From positions 1 through 44,126 of the forward strand of contig PWJC01000041.1 in assembly GCA_003560165.1 (NCBI GenBank): a DNA stretch of 44,126 nucleotides. Direction: 5' to 3'. This document shows positions 28,318 to 39,403 of this stretch, piece after piece. Positions within the stretch are counted from its first letter, which is position 1, and every line of letters starts with the position of its first letter. Below the pieces are notes generated by a model that saw nothing but the letters and a program-made list of their open reading frames with translations, did no database searches and was not told where the DNA came from. Origin of the DNA: Bacteroidales bacterium (GTDB lineage Bacteria > Bacteroidota > Bacteroidia > Bacteroidales > UBA7960). The translations under genes were made by a program, and so were the position numbers.

Positions 28318-28608
28318 ATGAAAAGAATACTGACATTTATTATTCTGGCAGCCGGCATAAGTGCAGCTCCCGCCTTTGGCCATCATTCGGGCGATTTATC
28401 CATCCTGGTCTTTGAGACCCTGCGGGGCGAAAAACTGGAAATGGCCTTTCATGAAGAGGCAGAAGCCGGCGTAACCCTCCCGGAAGAGATCCTGGTCAGG
28501 ATCTGTCCGGACAAGGCAGAACCAAAGAACCTGCTCACACTGCAGCAGCTGTTGCTGCTGCTCAGGGTAACTGAAACCGAAGAAGAGCTCCTTTTTGAAC
28601 TGAACTAA
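28318..28608 (+). CDS. Small exported protein of unknown function
   Basis: 96 aa with signal peptide MKRILTFIILAAGISAAPAFG; followed by a strong terminator. Confidence 0.7.
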   Translation: MKRILTFIILAAGISAAPAFGHHSGDLSILVFETLRGEKLEMAFHEEAEAGVTLPEEILVRICPDKAEPKNLLTLQQLLLLLRVTETEEELLFELN

Positions 28609-28628
28609 ATCAATCCGGCCCGGCCTGG

Positions 28629-28678
28629 CGGACCGGCTGCCGGGGGGAAGTTCCCCCTGTAGCCGGTCCGTTTTTTTT
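28629..28678 (+). terminator. Rho-independent terminator
   Basis: CGGACCGGCT...AGCCGGTCCG stem followed by TTTTTTTT, with inner GGGGGAA/TTCCCCC pairing. Confidence 0.9.
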
Positions 28679-28763
28679 CCTGCCGACCGGCCGGAGAATT
28701 GGCTACACGAAAAAATATGTTTAACTTGAGTGGGCAATTAAACAGCTATCAAAAACCTTTCCC

Positions 28764-29393
28764 ATGCCTTCCAAGGACAGCACCCCCCCTAAACTCAAAA
28801 GAGCCATTCAGACCATCGAAGTGTCCATCATCAAGGCCCTGATCGCCATGATGTCGATATTGCTCATTGCTGCCACCATTGAGCTTGGGCACGTACTGGC
28901 AACGGCCGTCATCGATACCGGCGAAGATCACTTCATCATCAACCTGGATAACCTGATGAATGTATTTGGGGTATTTCTGCTGGTGGTGATCGGGATTGAG
29001 CTGCTCGACACCATCAAGGTATACTTCAGAGAACATGTGATCCATGTGGAGGTGGTCATGCTGGTGGCCATCATCGCCATTGCCCGGAAGATCATTGTTA
29101 TGGACTTTGCCCTGTACTCGGGTGCTGAGATCCTGGGCATCGCCGCCATTATGCTGGCCCTGGCAGGGGGGTATTTCCTGATCCGGAAAACCGGTGGCTG
29201 CGACTTCTGGCCAAAGGAGATGGAAGAGACCGAAGACATCATCATCGAAGAAAGGATCGACACCGCAAACGACAAGGTGCTGGAGAGGAAAAAGACCATC
29301 AGGAAACACAGCGACGAGAACCTGATCCCTCCCGGCAAAAGCACAGCCAGAAAAACCAAGATGAAGGATCCCAGGTCACAAAAAAGGGATTAG
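28764..29393 (+). CDS. PsiE-like (phosphate-starvation-inducible E family) membrane protein
   Basis: Four hydrophobic helices, LMNVFGVFLLVVIGIELLDTIKVYFREHVIHVEVVMLVAIIAIARKIIVMD. Confidence 0.8.
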   Translation: MPSKDSTPPKLKRAIQTIEVSIIKALIAMMSILLIAATIELGHVLATAVIDTGEDHFIINLDNLMNVFGVFLLVVIGIELLDTIKVYFREHVIHVEVVMLVAIIAIARKIIVMDFALYSGAEILGIAAIMLALAGGYFLIRKTGGCDFWPKEMEETEDIIIEERIDTANDKVLERKKTIRKHSDENLIPPGKSTARKTKMKDPRSQKRD

Positions 29394-29456
29394 GGCGGGT
29401 TTTTTGTCAATCTTTTGTTACTTTCGCATTTTCTTAATCGAAAATCCGGAAGTTAA

Positions 29457-31091
<1,635 letters not shown>

Positions 31092-31176
31092 TTTTTTTAC
31101 ATCCACGCTCCGGGGCCAGGGAGAAGCGGCAATAAAAAACTGCCTTCCCCATATAAGGCATTTGGCTCATTTAGCC

Positions 31177-31184
31177 TATCTTTG
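31177..31184 (+). promoter_or_regulatory. Candidate -7 box (TATCTTTG) for yidC
   Basis: Perfect TAnnTTTG about 25 bp upstream of the yidC ATG; the upstream TTTG (31161) is too close to be a standard -33. Confidence 0.5.
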
Positions 31185-31209
31185 CAGTCCTATAAAAACA
31201 CAGTAGCAG

Positions 31210-33159
31210 ATGACGAGAGACAATATAATCGGTTTGGTTTTGATAGCCGTCGTCCTTTTTGGTTACAGCATCTGGATGGCACCTTCGGAAGAGGAAAGGC
31301 TGGAGGCCCGGAGGATACAGGACAGCATTGCCGAGGCCAGACGCACCCTGGCCGAAGCGGAAACCCCTGCCAAACCCCCGACCGCCCAACATCCGGCAAG
31401 TCCGGCTGCAGATTTGCTGCTCGAGACCCCGGCAGCCGACACCATCGACCTTGATTCGCTGCAAAGAGGGCGCCTGGCGGAACGCATGGGCTATTTTTCT
31501 GCTGCCGCCCTGGGCGAAGCAGATTTTATTGTACTTGAAAACGAGGCATTAAGGCTTCAGATCAGCAAAAGGGGCGGACATATCTTCTCGGCCGGGCTTA
31601 AGGACTACAAAACTTTCGACGGACGGCCATTATTGCTGTTTACAGGTGAGCATGAGCAATTTGCCTTCAACTTTTTTTCGGGCAACAGGAATATCTCCAC
31701 CAGGGAGCTGTACTTTACCCCCTACCTGAACGGCAGGCCTTTTACCGGGGGAAGAGAAACCATGGTATCGGGAGACAGCCGGATGGAATTCACCATGCGG
31801 GCCTACAGCGACCTGCATACCCCCGAACAGCCCAGCTATATCGAATATGCCTACGGCATACCCGGACAGGGCCATATGCTGGATTTCGATGTCAGCTTCA
31901 TCGGTACCCGCGATGCCATAGCAGCCAATACCACCTTCCTGAACCTCGACTGGCAGGCAAAGTTGCCCCGGCAGGAGAAGAACCGCGAAAACGAACAGAA
32001 CAACACGACCGTATACTACAAATACCTTCACGACGAGGTATCGCGTATACGGCCAACCAGAGACGGCTCCGAGAGGCTGACAACCAGCGTGCAATGGATC
32101 TCCTTCAAACAGCAGTTTTTCTCTTCGGTGCTAATCTCCGAGGATGGCTTCACCAATGCCGACATTGCCAGCATCACTGCGCCGGAAGGAGAAACCGGTT
32201 TTTTGAAGTCCCTGACAGCCTCCATCAACCTGGCTTACGATGCACGCAGCAACAACGTGTACCCCATGCGCTGGTACCTGGGCCCGAACTCCTACAACAA
32301 AATGAGCGCCTACAACCTGGAACTGGAACGGCAGATCCCCCTGGGATGGAGTTTCTTCCTGATGTCGTGGATCAACCGCTTCGCGGTAATCCCCATCTTC
32401 AACTTCCTCGACGGATACAATCTCAACTATGGCATCATCATCCTGATACTGACCCTGCTGCTGAAGATCGTATTGCTGCCCGTTGCCTACAAGACCTATC
32501 TGTCGCAGGCCAAGATGCGGCTGCTCAAGCCGGAGATCGAGGAACTGGGAAAGAAGTTCCCCAAGAAGGAAGATGCCATGAAAAAGCAGCAGGCCACCAT
32601 GAGCCTCTACAAAAAGGCCGGGGTCAACCCCATGTCGGGATGCATACCGATGCTGCTGCAGCTTCCGATATTGCTGGCATTGTTCCGGTTTTTCCCGGCG
32701 TCGATCGAACTCCGGCAGGAGGCTTTTCTCTGGGCCGACGACCTTTCTTCCTACGATTCCATCCTTGATCTGCCCTTTACCATTCCCTTCTATGGCGACC
32801 ACGTCAGCCTGTTCACCCTGCTGATGGCTGCCTCCATGGTATTGTACACCCACATGAACTCCCAGATGATGGCTTCAAGCAGCCAAATGCCCGGGATGAA
32901 GACCATGATGTATTTTATGCCCATCATGCTGCTGGGCATATTCAACAATTTTGCATCGGGACTCAGTTATTACTACTTCCTGGCCAACGTAATCACTTTC
33001 GGGCAGATGTTCCTGTTCCGCAAGGTGATCGACGAAGATGCCCTGCATGCAAAAATCGAGGAGAACAAGAAAAAACCGGTGAAGAAATCCAAATGGCAGA
33101 AACGCATGGAAGAGCTGGCCAAGCAACAGGAAGCCCAGAAGAAAAAGCGGAAAAAATAA
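31210..33159 (+). CDS. yidC: Membrane protein insertase YidC
   Basis: N-terminal TM + periplasmic domain; LNYGIIILILTLLLKIVLLPVAYKTYLSQAKMRLLKPEIEELGKKFPKKEDAMKKQQATMSLYKKAGVNPMSGCIPMLLQLPI. Confidence 0.98.
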   Translation: MTRDNIIGLVLIAVVLFGYSIWMAPSEEERLEARRIQDSIAEARRTLAEAETPAKPPTAQHPASPAADLLLETPAADTIDLDSLQRGRLAERMGYFSAAALGEADFIVLENEALRLQISKRGGHIFSAGLKDYKTFDGRPLLLFTGEHEQFAFNFFSGNRNISTRELYFTPYLNGRPFTGGRETMVSGDSRMEFTMRAYSDLHTPEQPSYIEYAYGIPGQGHMLDFDVSFIGTRDAIAANTTFLNLDWQAKLPRQEKNRENEQNNTTVYYKYLHDEVSRIRPTRDGSERLTTSVQWISFKQQFFSSVLISEDGFTNADIASITAPEGETGFLKSLTASINLAYDARSNNVYPMRWYLGPNSYNKMSAYNLELERQIPLGWSFFLMSWINRFAVIPIFNFLDGYNLNYGIIILILTLLLKIVLLPVAYKTYLSQAKMRLLKPEIEELGKKFPKKEDAMKKQQATMSLYKKAGVNPMSGCIPMLLQLPILLALFRFFPASIELRQEAFLWADDLSSYDSILDLPFTIPFYGDHVSLFTLLMAASMVLYTHMNSQMMASSSQMPGMKTMMYFMPIMLLGIFNNFASGLSYYYFLANVITFGQMFLFRKVIDEDALHAKIEENKKKPVKKSKWQKRMEELAKQQEAQKKKRKK

Positions 33160-33189
33160 GCCCAGGTTCCCATTCTGAAAACCAACGCC

Positions 33190-34542
33190 ATGGACCCCCT
33201 TTCCTGCATCAGCCCCGTCGACGGCCGTTACCACAAGATCACGGCCCCCCTGTCGGCTTTCTTCTCGGAGGAGGCCCTGATCCGTTACCGCATTCTGTCG
33301 GAAATTGAATACTTCATCGCCCTTTGCCAACTCCCCCTGCCTGCCCTGTCGGGACCTGACGGACCCGGACACGAAAAAATGAGGGATCTCTACCGGAAGT
33401 TCACCCGTTCGGATGCCCGTCAGATCAAAGCGATCGAGCAAACCACCAGGCACGACATCAAGGCTGTGGAATATTTCATTAAAGAGGCCTTTGAAAAAAT
33501 AGGGTACGGCAAGTACAAGGAATATGTCCATTTTGGTCTGACTTCGCAGGACATCAACAATACCGCCATCCCCCTTTCGCTGAAGGAAGCCATGTCGGGG
33601 GTTATGCAGCCTGCCTTTGAACAGCTGATGGATGCCCTGCGCACCCTGGCCAACGACTGGCTGGAAATACCCATGCTGGCCAGAACGCATGGGCAACCCG
33701 CCTCCCCCACCACCGTGGGCAAGGAGATCATGGTTTTTCACAACCGCCTTTCTATCCAGCTGAGGCAACTCTCTTCCCTTCCCTACCCTGCCAAATTCGG
33801 GGGTGCCACAGGCAACTTCAACGCCCACCGGGTGACCTTTCCGGACATCGACTGGTCAGGCTTCGCCAACCGCTTTGTGGCCTCACTGGGCCTGGAACGC
33901 TCACAGGTGACCACCCAAATTGACCACTACGACCAGCTGGCTGCCATTTTCGACTGCCTCAGGCGCATTGCCACCATCCTGATTGACCTGGTGAGGGACT
34001 GCTGGACCTATATATCCCTGGATTATTTCAAACAGAAAATCGTTGCCGGTGAGGTGGGTTCATCGGCCATGCCGCACAAAGTGAATCCCATCGATTTTGA
34101 AAATGCCGAGGGCAATGCCGGCCTGGCTATCGCCCTGTTGGGGCATTTGTCTGAAAAGCTTCCCATAAGCCGGCTTCAGCGCGACCTGTCGGATTCAACG
34201 GTGCTGCGCAACATCGGCCTCCCGCTCGCTCACCTGCTGATTGCCCTGAAAGCCACCTCAAGGGGCCTGGGCAAGCTCAGCCTGAACCGGGAAAATATCG
34301 ACAGCGACCTCGAAGGCAATATGGTGGTGGTGGCCGAGGCCATTCAAAGCATCCTCCGAAGCCTGGACTACCCCGAACCCTATGAGGCCCTCAAGAAGCT
34401 GACACGGCAACGCAAGGCCGTCACAAAAGAAGAATTGCAGCGTTTTATCGACGGGCTGACTATTGCCCCCGGGCAAAAAGAAAGGTTGAAACAGATCACC
34501 CCTTTTAATTATACCGGCATCATTCCCCCACGTATCGACTGA
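33190..34542 (+). CDS. purB: Adenylosuccinate lyase
   Basis: LSCISPVDGRYHKITAPLSAFFSE, HFGLTSQDINNTA, GSSAMPHKVNPIDFENAEGN. Confidence 0.98.
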   Translation: MDPLSCISPVDGRYHKITAPLSAFFSEEALIRYRILSEIEYFIALCQLPLPALSGPDGPGHEKMRDLYRKFTRSDARQIKAIEQTTRHDIKAVEYFIKEAFEKIGYGKYKEYVHFGLTSQDINNTAIPLSLKEAMSGVMQPAFEQLMDALRTLANDWLEIPMLARTHGQPASPTTVGKEIMVFHNRLSIQLRQLSSLPYPAKFGGATGNFNAHRVTFPDIDWSGFANRFVASLGLERSQVTTQIDHYDQLAAIFDCLRRIATILIDLVRDCWTYISLDYFKQKIVAGEVGSSAMPHKVNPIDFENAEGNAGLAIALLGHLSEKLPISRLQRDLSDSTVLRNIGLPLAHLLIALKATSRGLGKLSLNRENIDSDLEGNMVVVAEAIQSILRSLDYPEPYEALKKLTRQRKAVTKEELQRFIDGLTIAPGQKERLKQITPFNYTGIIPPRID

Positions 34543-34556
34543 GCCAGTCACCACCC

Positions 34557-36377
34557 ATGGAGAACTTCAAGAAGATACTTGTCTATGTCATTCCATACTG
34601 GAGCCGGCTGGCATTGAATGTCGTGTTCAACCTCCTGTCGGTGGTGTTCTCGCTGTTCACCCTCAATATGCTGATTCCCTTTGTGAGCATTTTGTTCGCC
34701 ACCCATGAGGAAACTTACCAACTCATGGTGTTCAGGCTCGACTTCCAGGTGATCATCAACAATTTCTATTATTACCTGACCCTGATCATCAACCGCTACG
34801 GGGAGGTCGGTGCCCTGATTTCCATCAGCATGCTGGTGGTGCTTACCAGTTTGCTGAAAAACGGCTTCAGGTACCTGGCATTGTACAACCTGGCCCCGGT
34901 TCGCAACGGGGTGGTCAGGGACATCCGCAACGACATTTACGACAAAACCCTTGATCTGCCCCTGGCTTATTATTCGCAGGGCAGGAAGGGCGACCTCATC
35001 TCAAGGATGACTAACGACGTGCAGCAGATCGAGACCACGGTGATCCATTCGTTTTCCATGTTGCTGCGCGATCCCATGACCATCATCGTCTACATGGGGT
35101 GGTTGTTGCTGATGAGCCCCCAGCTTACCCTGTTTGTCCTGGTGCTGCTTCCCCTGGCCGGCTATGTTATTGGCCGGATTGCCAGGACGCTGAAGCCAAC
35201 CGCACTCAAAGGCCAGGGAAAGATGGGGATCCTGCTCTCGGTAATGGAAGAGACCCTGACGGGTCTGCGCATTATCAAGGCCTTCAACGCCGAAGAGAAA
35301 ATGCAGAGGCAATTCCGCAGCCTGAACAGCCTGTACACCCGCATCATGAACAAGTTGTACCGCCGTCAGGATTTGGCATCTCCCCTGAGCGAATTCCTGG
35401 GTACCACGGTGTTCATCATCATCCTGATGTACGGAGGATCGCTGGTGCTTTCGGGCGGGTCGTCCCTGTCGCCTGAGGCATTTGTTGGTTACCTGGCTAT
35501 CTTTTCGCAGATCATCCAACCAGCCAAATATTTCTCCAAAGCATGGTACGACATACAAAAAGGCATGGCTTCGGCAGAACGCATCGATAAGCTGCTGAGT
35601 GCAGAGGTCACCATCAGGGATTCGTCCAACGCCATCCCGAAAAAGGATTTCACTTCAGACATCGTGTTTGAGGGAGTGAGTTTCCGGTATGAAGACAATT
35701 ATGTACTCAAAAACATCAATATTCGTATCCGCAAAGGTCAAAGGGTGGCCCTGGTCGGACAATCGGGAGCCGGCAAATCGACTTTTGTCGACCTCATTCC
35801 CCGCTTCTATGATGTAGAGGAAGGAGAGATCCGCATCGACGGTATCCCCCTGGCCGATATACGGATAAAAGACCTGCGTTCGCTGATGGGCAATGTAAAT
35901 CAGGAACCCATACTGTTTAACGACACTTTTTTCAACAACATCGCTTTTGGAGAGGCAGGGGCCAGCCAGGAAGATGTCATCAAGGCAGCCATGATCGCCA
36001 ATGCACACGACTTTATCATGGAAAGTCCGCTGGGCTATCACACCAATGTGGGCGACAGGGGCGGAAAAATGTCGGGGGGTCAACGCCAGCGCATCAGCAT
36101 TGCCAGGGCCGTGCTCAAAAACCCACCCATCCTGATACTCGACGAAGCTACTTCGTCGCTGGATACCGAATCGGAAAAACTGGTGCAGCAGGCCCTGACC
36201 AACGTCATGCAAAACCGCACGTCCATTGTGATCGCACACCGCCTGTCGACCATTGTTCACGCCGACCTGATCTGCGTAATGCACGAGGGGCGCATCGTTG
36301 AAACGGGCACCCACAATGAGTTGCTGAAACTGAACGGTATCTATAATAAGCTCCACGGACTGCAACTTTTTTCCTGA
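34557..36377 (+). CDS. ABC exporter (MsbA-like, TM + ATPase)
   Basis: Walker A GQSGAGKST, signature MSGGQRQRISIARAVLKNP, Walker B ILILDEATSSLD. Confidence 0.93.
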   Translation: MENFKKILVYVIPYWSRLALNVVFNLLSVVFSLFTLNMLIPFVSILFATHEETYQLMVFRLDFQVIINNFYYYLTLIINRYGEVGALISISMLVVLTSLLKNGFRYLALYNLAPVRNGVVRDIRNDIYDKTLDLPLAYYSQGRKGDLISRMTNDVQQIETTVIHSFSMLLRDPMTIIVYMGWLLLMSPQLTLFVLVLLPLAGYVIGRIARTLKPTALKGQGKMGILLSVMEETLTGLRIIKAFNAEEKMQRQFRSLNSLYTRIMNKLYRRQDLASPLSEFLGTTVFIIILMYGGSLVLSGGSSLSPEAFVGYLAIFSQIIQPAKYFSKAWYDIQKGMASAERIDKLLSAEVTIRDSSNAIPKKDFTSDIVFEGVSFRYEDNYVLKNINIRIRKGQRVALVGQSGAGKSTFVDLIPRFYDVEEGEIRIDGIPLADIRIKDLRSLMGNVNQEPILFNDTFFNNIAFGEAGASQEDVIKAAMIANAHDFIMESPLGYHTNVGDRGGKMSGGQRQRISIARAVLKNPPILILDEATSSLDTESEKLVQQALTNVMQNRTSIVIAHRLSTIVHADLICVMHEGRIVETGTHNELLKLNGIYNKLHGLQLFS

Positions 36378-36440
36378 GGGCTGTTTTTTAATTTAATCGT
36401 ATTTTTACAGGCAGACAAACATTAAATCCCTAGCCATTCC

Positions 36441-37001
36441 ATGGAAGAGAAGACAGAAAAACCCGATTTGAGCCATATCCTCACCATCCCGGGCAAAAAA
36501 GGCCTCTACAAAGTGGTTTCCCAAACCCGCAACGGCCTCATTGTCGAGTCGCTTGAAGACGGCCGGAAAATGCCCGTATTCACCACCGAGCGTTCCAGTT
36601 CGCTGGGCGACATCAGCATCTTTTCGACCGAAGGGGAAATTCCTCTGAAAGAAGTGTTCTGGAAGATCCATGAGGCCACTTCGGGGCAACCCGGCATCGA
36701 CCCCGCCACCGCCTCCCGGGAGCAGCTGAAGTCAAAATTCGAAGAGATTCTCCCCTCTTACGATAAAGACAGGGTGTATGTTTCCGACATTAAAAAGGTG
36801 TTCAGCTGGTACAATCTGTTGCTCGAAAAAGGCCTGATCAGCAAGCCCGAAAAAGTAGAAGAGGAAACAGAAGAGGAAAAAGAAGAATCCGGCAAGGGAA
36901 AAGGACAAGCCGAAAGCCCGTCTGCCGGGGCCGGGACCTCAGCAAAAACAGGGCAGCAACACAAAAAAGTGCAGCCAGGCAAAGGCAAACCCAAATCCTG
37001 A
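36441..37001 (+). CDS. DUF5606 domain-containing protein
   Basis: DLSHILTIPGKKGLYKVVSQTRNGLIVESLEDGRKMPVFTTERSSSLGDISIFSTEGEIPLKEVF matches the Bacteroidetes DUF5606 family as I recall it. Confidence 0.8.
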   Translation: MEEKTEKPDLSHILTIPGKKGLYKVVSQTRNGLIVESLEDGRKMPVFTTERSSSLGDISIFSTEGEIPLKEVFWKIHEATSGQPGIDPATASREQLKSKFEEILPSYDKDRVYVSDIKKVFSWYNLLLEKGLISKPEKVEEETEEEKEESGKGKGQAESPSAGAGTSAKTGQQHKKVQPGKGKPKS

Positions 37002-37024
37002 GCCCGGACAACTACCCCAAAAGC

Positions 37025-38068
37025 ATGCCCAGGATATACCCACGCCTTATACGGCCCCTTCTGTTCTTATTCCCTCCCGAATGGGTACACCACAGGGTGT
37101 CCTGCCTTTTGAAGGGCCTGTTATTTTTCCCCGGCGCAGCCTGGCTTTGCCGCCGGCTTTACCGGCTGAATGATCCCCGGCTTGAAAGGGAGGTATTTGG
37201 CATCCGCTTCTCCAACCCGGTGGGCGTTGCCGCAGGCTTCGACAAGGAAGCCGGGCTGTATGGGGCCCTGTCCTGTTTCGGATTCGGGCATGTGGAGGTG
37301 GGCACGGTAACCCCCCTGGGACAGAAAGGGAACCCCAAACCCCGGCTGTTCCGCCTGCCCGAAGACCAGGCCCTGATCAACCGCATGGGGTTCAACAACA
37401 AGGGCCTGAAAACCTTTGTGCGGAAACTCAAACGCCGAAACAACAAGCTGATTGTCGGAGGCAATATCGGAAAGAACACCCAGACCCCCGCCGAAGAGGC
37501 CATTGCCGATTATTGCCGTTGTTTCGAGGCCTTGTTTGAACTGGTCGATTATTTTACGGTCAATGTCAGCTGCCCGAACATAGCAGGGCTCCAGGCCCTG
37601 CAGGACAAGGAGGGCCTGCTGGAGTTGCTGAATGCTATTCAGCGCATCAACCGCCAGAAACCCAAAAGAAAGCCCGTACTGCTGAAAATATCGCCCGACC
37701 TGAACCATTCCCAGCTTGACGATGTGATCGGGCTGGTCCGGAAAACAGGGCTGGATGGGATCGTTGCTACCAATACCTCAACCCGCCGCGAAGGCCTGAC
37801 GGCAACTCCCGAAAAGGTCAAAAGGATCGGCAAGGGAGGATTGAGCGGCAGGCCCCTCAGGGATAAGTCAACCCATACCATTGCCTATCTGCACGAAAAA
37901 GGCAAGGGGCAGATCCCCATTGTGGGGGTGGGTGGGATCCTTACGCCCAAAGATGCCCTTGAAAAGCTGGCAGCGGGAGCCAGCCTGGTCCAGGTCTATA
38001 CCGGCTTTGTCTATTACGGGCCCTCTCTTGCCAAAAACATCAACGCCGCCATCCTGAGGAATGCCTGA
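37025..38068 (+). CDS. pyrD: Quinone-dependent dihydroorotate dehydrogenase (class 2)
   Basis: NPVGVAAGFDKEAGLYGAL, VGTVTPLGQKGNPKPRLFRLPEDQALINRMGFNN, N-terminal membrane segment. Confidence 0.95.
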   Translation: MPRIYPRLIRPLLFLFPPEWVHHRVSCLLKGLLFFPGAAWLCRRLYRLNDPRLEREVFGIRFSNPVGVAAGFDKEAGLYGALSCFGFGHVEVGTVTPLGQKGNPKPRLFRLPEDQALINRMGFNNKGLKTFVRKLKRRNNKLIVGGNIGKNTQTPAEEAIADYCRCFEALFELVDYFTVNVSCPNIAGLQALQDKEGLLELLNAIQRINRQKPKRKPVLLKISPDLNHSQLDDVIGLVRKTGLDGIVATNTSTRREGLTATPEKVKRIGKGGLSGRPLRDKSTHTIAYLHEKGKGQIPIVGVGGILTPKDALEKLAAGASLVQVYTGFVYYGPSLAKNINAAILRNA

Positions 38069-38150
38069 TTACAACCGGTCCGCGTCTGCCCGGATAAAAT
38101 ATTTTCGTCACCGGCAGACATTTTGGCCAAATTTTTGTTATTAATACATA

Positions 38151-39389
38151 ATGAACTACCTGAGCATTCGCTTTATACCAATTTTTCTCACATTCCTGGT
38201 TTTTCTGCCCCATGCAGGCACCGGCCAGGAGGATTCGGGCTTTGCCTTCGACCGCAACAGGCGATTCATTAACCTGCCCATCGAGGTGAGGAACAACCTG
38301 GCGGTGGTTCCCCTTTATATCAACGGTGCCGGCCCCCTGTACTTCATTCTCGACACCGGTGTAAAAACCACCATACTCACCGAGCCCATCATCACCCACC
38401 TGCTCGACCTGAATATCGAGGAAACCATACTTCTGTATGGTTTGGGAGGAGAGGGCACTGTCCAGGCGGCCCTTGCCACAGGAGTGGAGATCCGGATGCG
38501 GGGGATTACCGGTCGCAATATGAACCTGATCATCATCCCCGAAGACATCCTTTCCTTTTCCGAAATATTCGGGTTTCCGGTGTACGGCATCATCGGTCAC
38601 GACTTTTTCCGCCACTTTCCGGTAGAAATCAATTACCCCACCCAGACCATGAGGGTATACCGTGATCCCGATTACCGCATCAGGCGGAGGAGTACGGTGG
38701 TGCCCATCCGGCTGGTAGACGGGAAGCCCTATGTGGAGTCGCGGATTGTGGGCGAAGCCGGCGACACGCTCACCACCAATCTGTTGATCGACCTCGGCGC
38801 CAGCAGCCCCCTCTACCTGAACCGCGAATACAGTTTTTTGTCCGACAGGACAATAGACGGGTATCTGGGCAAGGGGATCAGCGGGAACCTCCTGGGTAAG
38901 CACGGGCGGGTTGAAAAACTGGAGATCGGCGAGGCCATTGCTATCCACGAACCGCTGGCCGCCTATCCGGACGCCAGGTTCCTTACCTTTCACGGTCAGC
39001 TGATCGATTGGGAAGGCATCATCGGGGGGGGTATCATCAAACGTTTCAACGTGATCATCGACTATCGCTCAGAACGACTGGTTCTGAGCCGCAGCCAGTT
39101 CTATGGCGAGCCCTTCAGCGCCGGCATGAGTGGGATTGAGGTGATGGCCAGGGGACCCGATCTCAGGGATTTCACCATCCACTATGTGCGCCCGGGTTCG
39201 CCAGGCTACGAAGCCGGACTGCAGTCGGGAGACAAGATCCTGGAACTGAACCGGACAGGCCGCCACTATCTCAATATGGAAAGCATACTTGATGAGCTTT
39301 CGGGAAAGGAAGGCAACTATATTTCGATGGTGGTGCAGCGCAACGAACAGATCGTGCGCGCCAGGTTCAGGTTGCGGCAAGACATCTAG
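38151..39389 (+). CDS. Exported retropepsin-like aspartyl protease with C-terminal PDZ domain
   Basis: YFILDTGVKTTIL (DTG motif), LLIDLGASSPLYL, PDZ-like PGSPGYEAGLQSGDKILELN. Confidence 0.85.
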   Translation: MNYLSIRFIPIFLTFLVFLPHAGTGQEDSGFAFDRNRRFINLPIEVRNNLAVVPLYINGAGPLYFILDTGVKTTILTEPIITHLLDLNIEETILLYGLGGEGTVQAALATGVEIRMRGITGRNMNLIIIPEDILSFSEIFGFPVYGIIGHDFFRHFPVEINYPTQTMRVYRDPDYRIRRRSTVVPIRLVDGKPYVESRIVGEAGDTLTTNLLIDLGASSPLYLNREYSFLSDRTIDGYLGKGISGNLLGKHGRVEKLEIGEAIAIHEPLAAYPDARFLTFHGQLIDWEGIIGGGIIKRFNVIIDYRSERLVLSRSQFYGEPFSAGMSGIEVMARGPDLRDFTIHYVRPGSPGYEAGLQSGDKILELNRTGRHYLNMESILDELSGKEGNYISMVVQRNEQIVRARFRLRQDI

Positions 39390-39403
39390 CCGGTACCAGG
39401 GGG

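Noticed and set aside
29401-29430. TTTG...TTACTTTCGC as a pyrG promoter
   Set aside because: Imperfect -7 (TTTCG) and nonstandard spacing; not reported as a feature.
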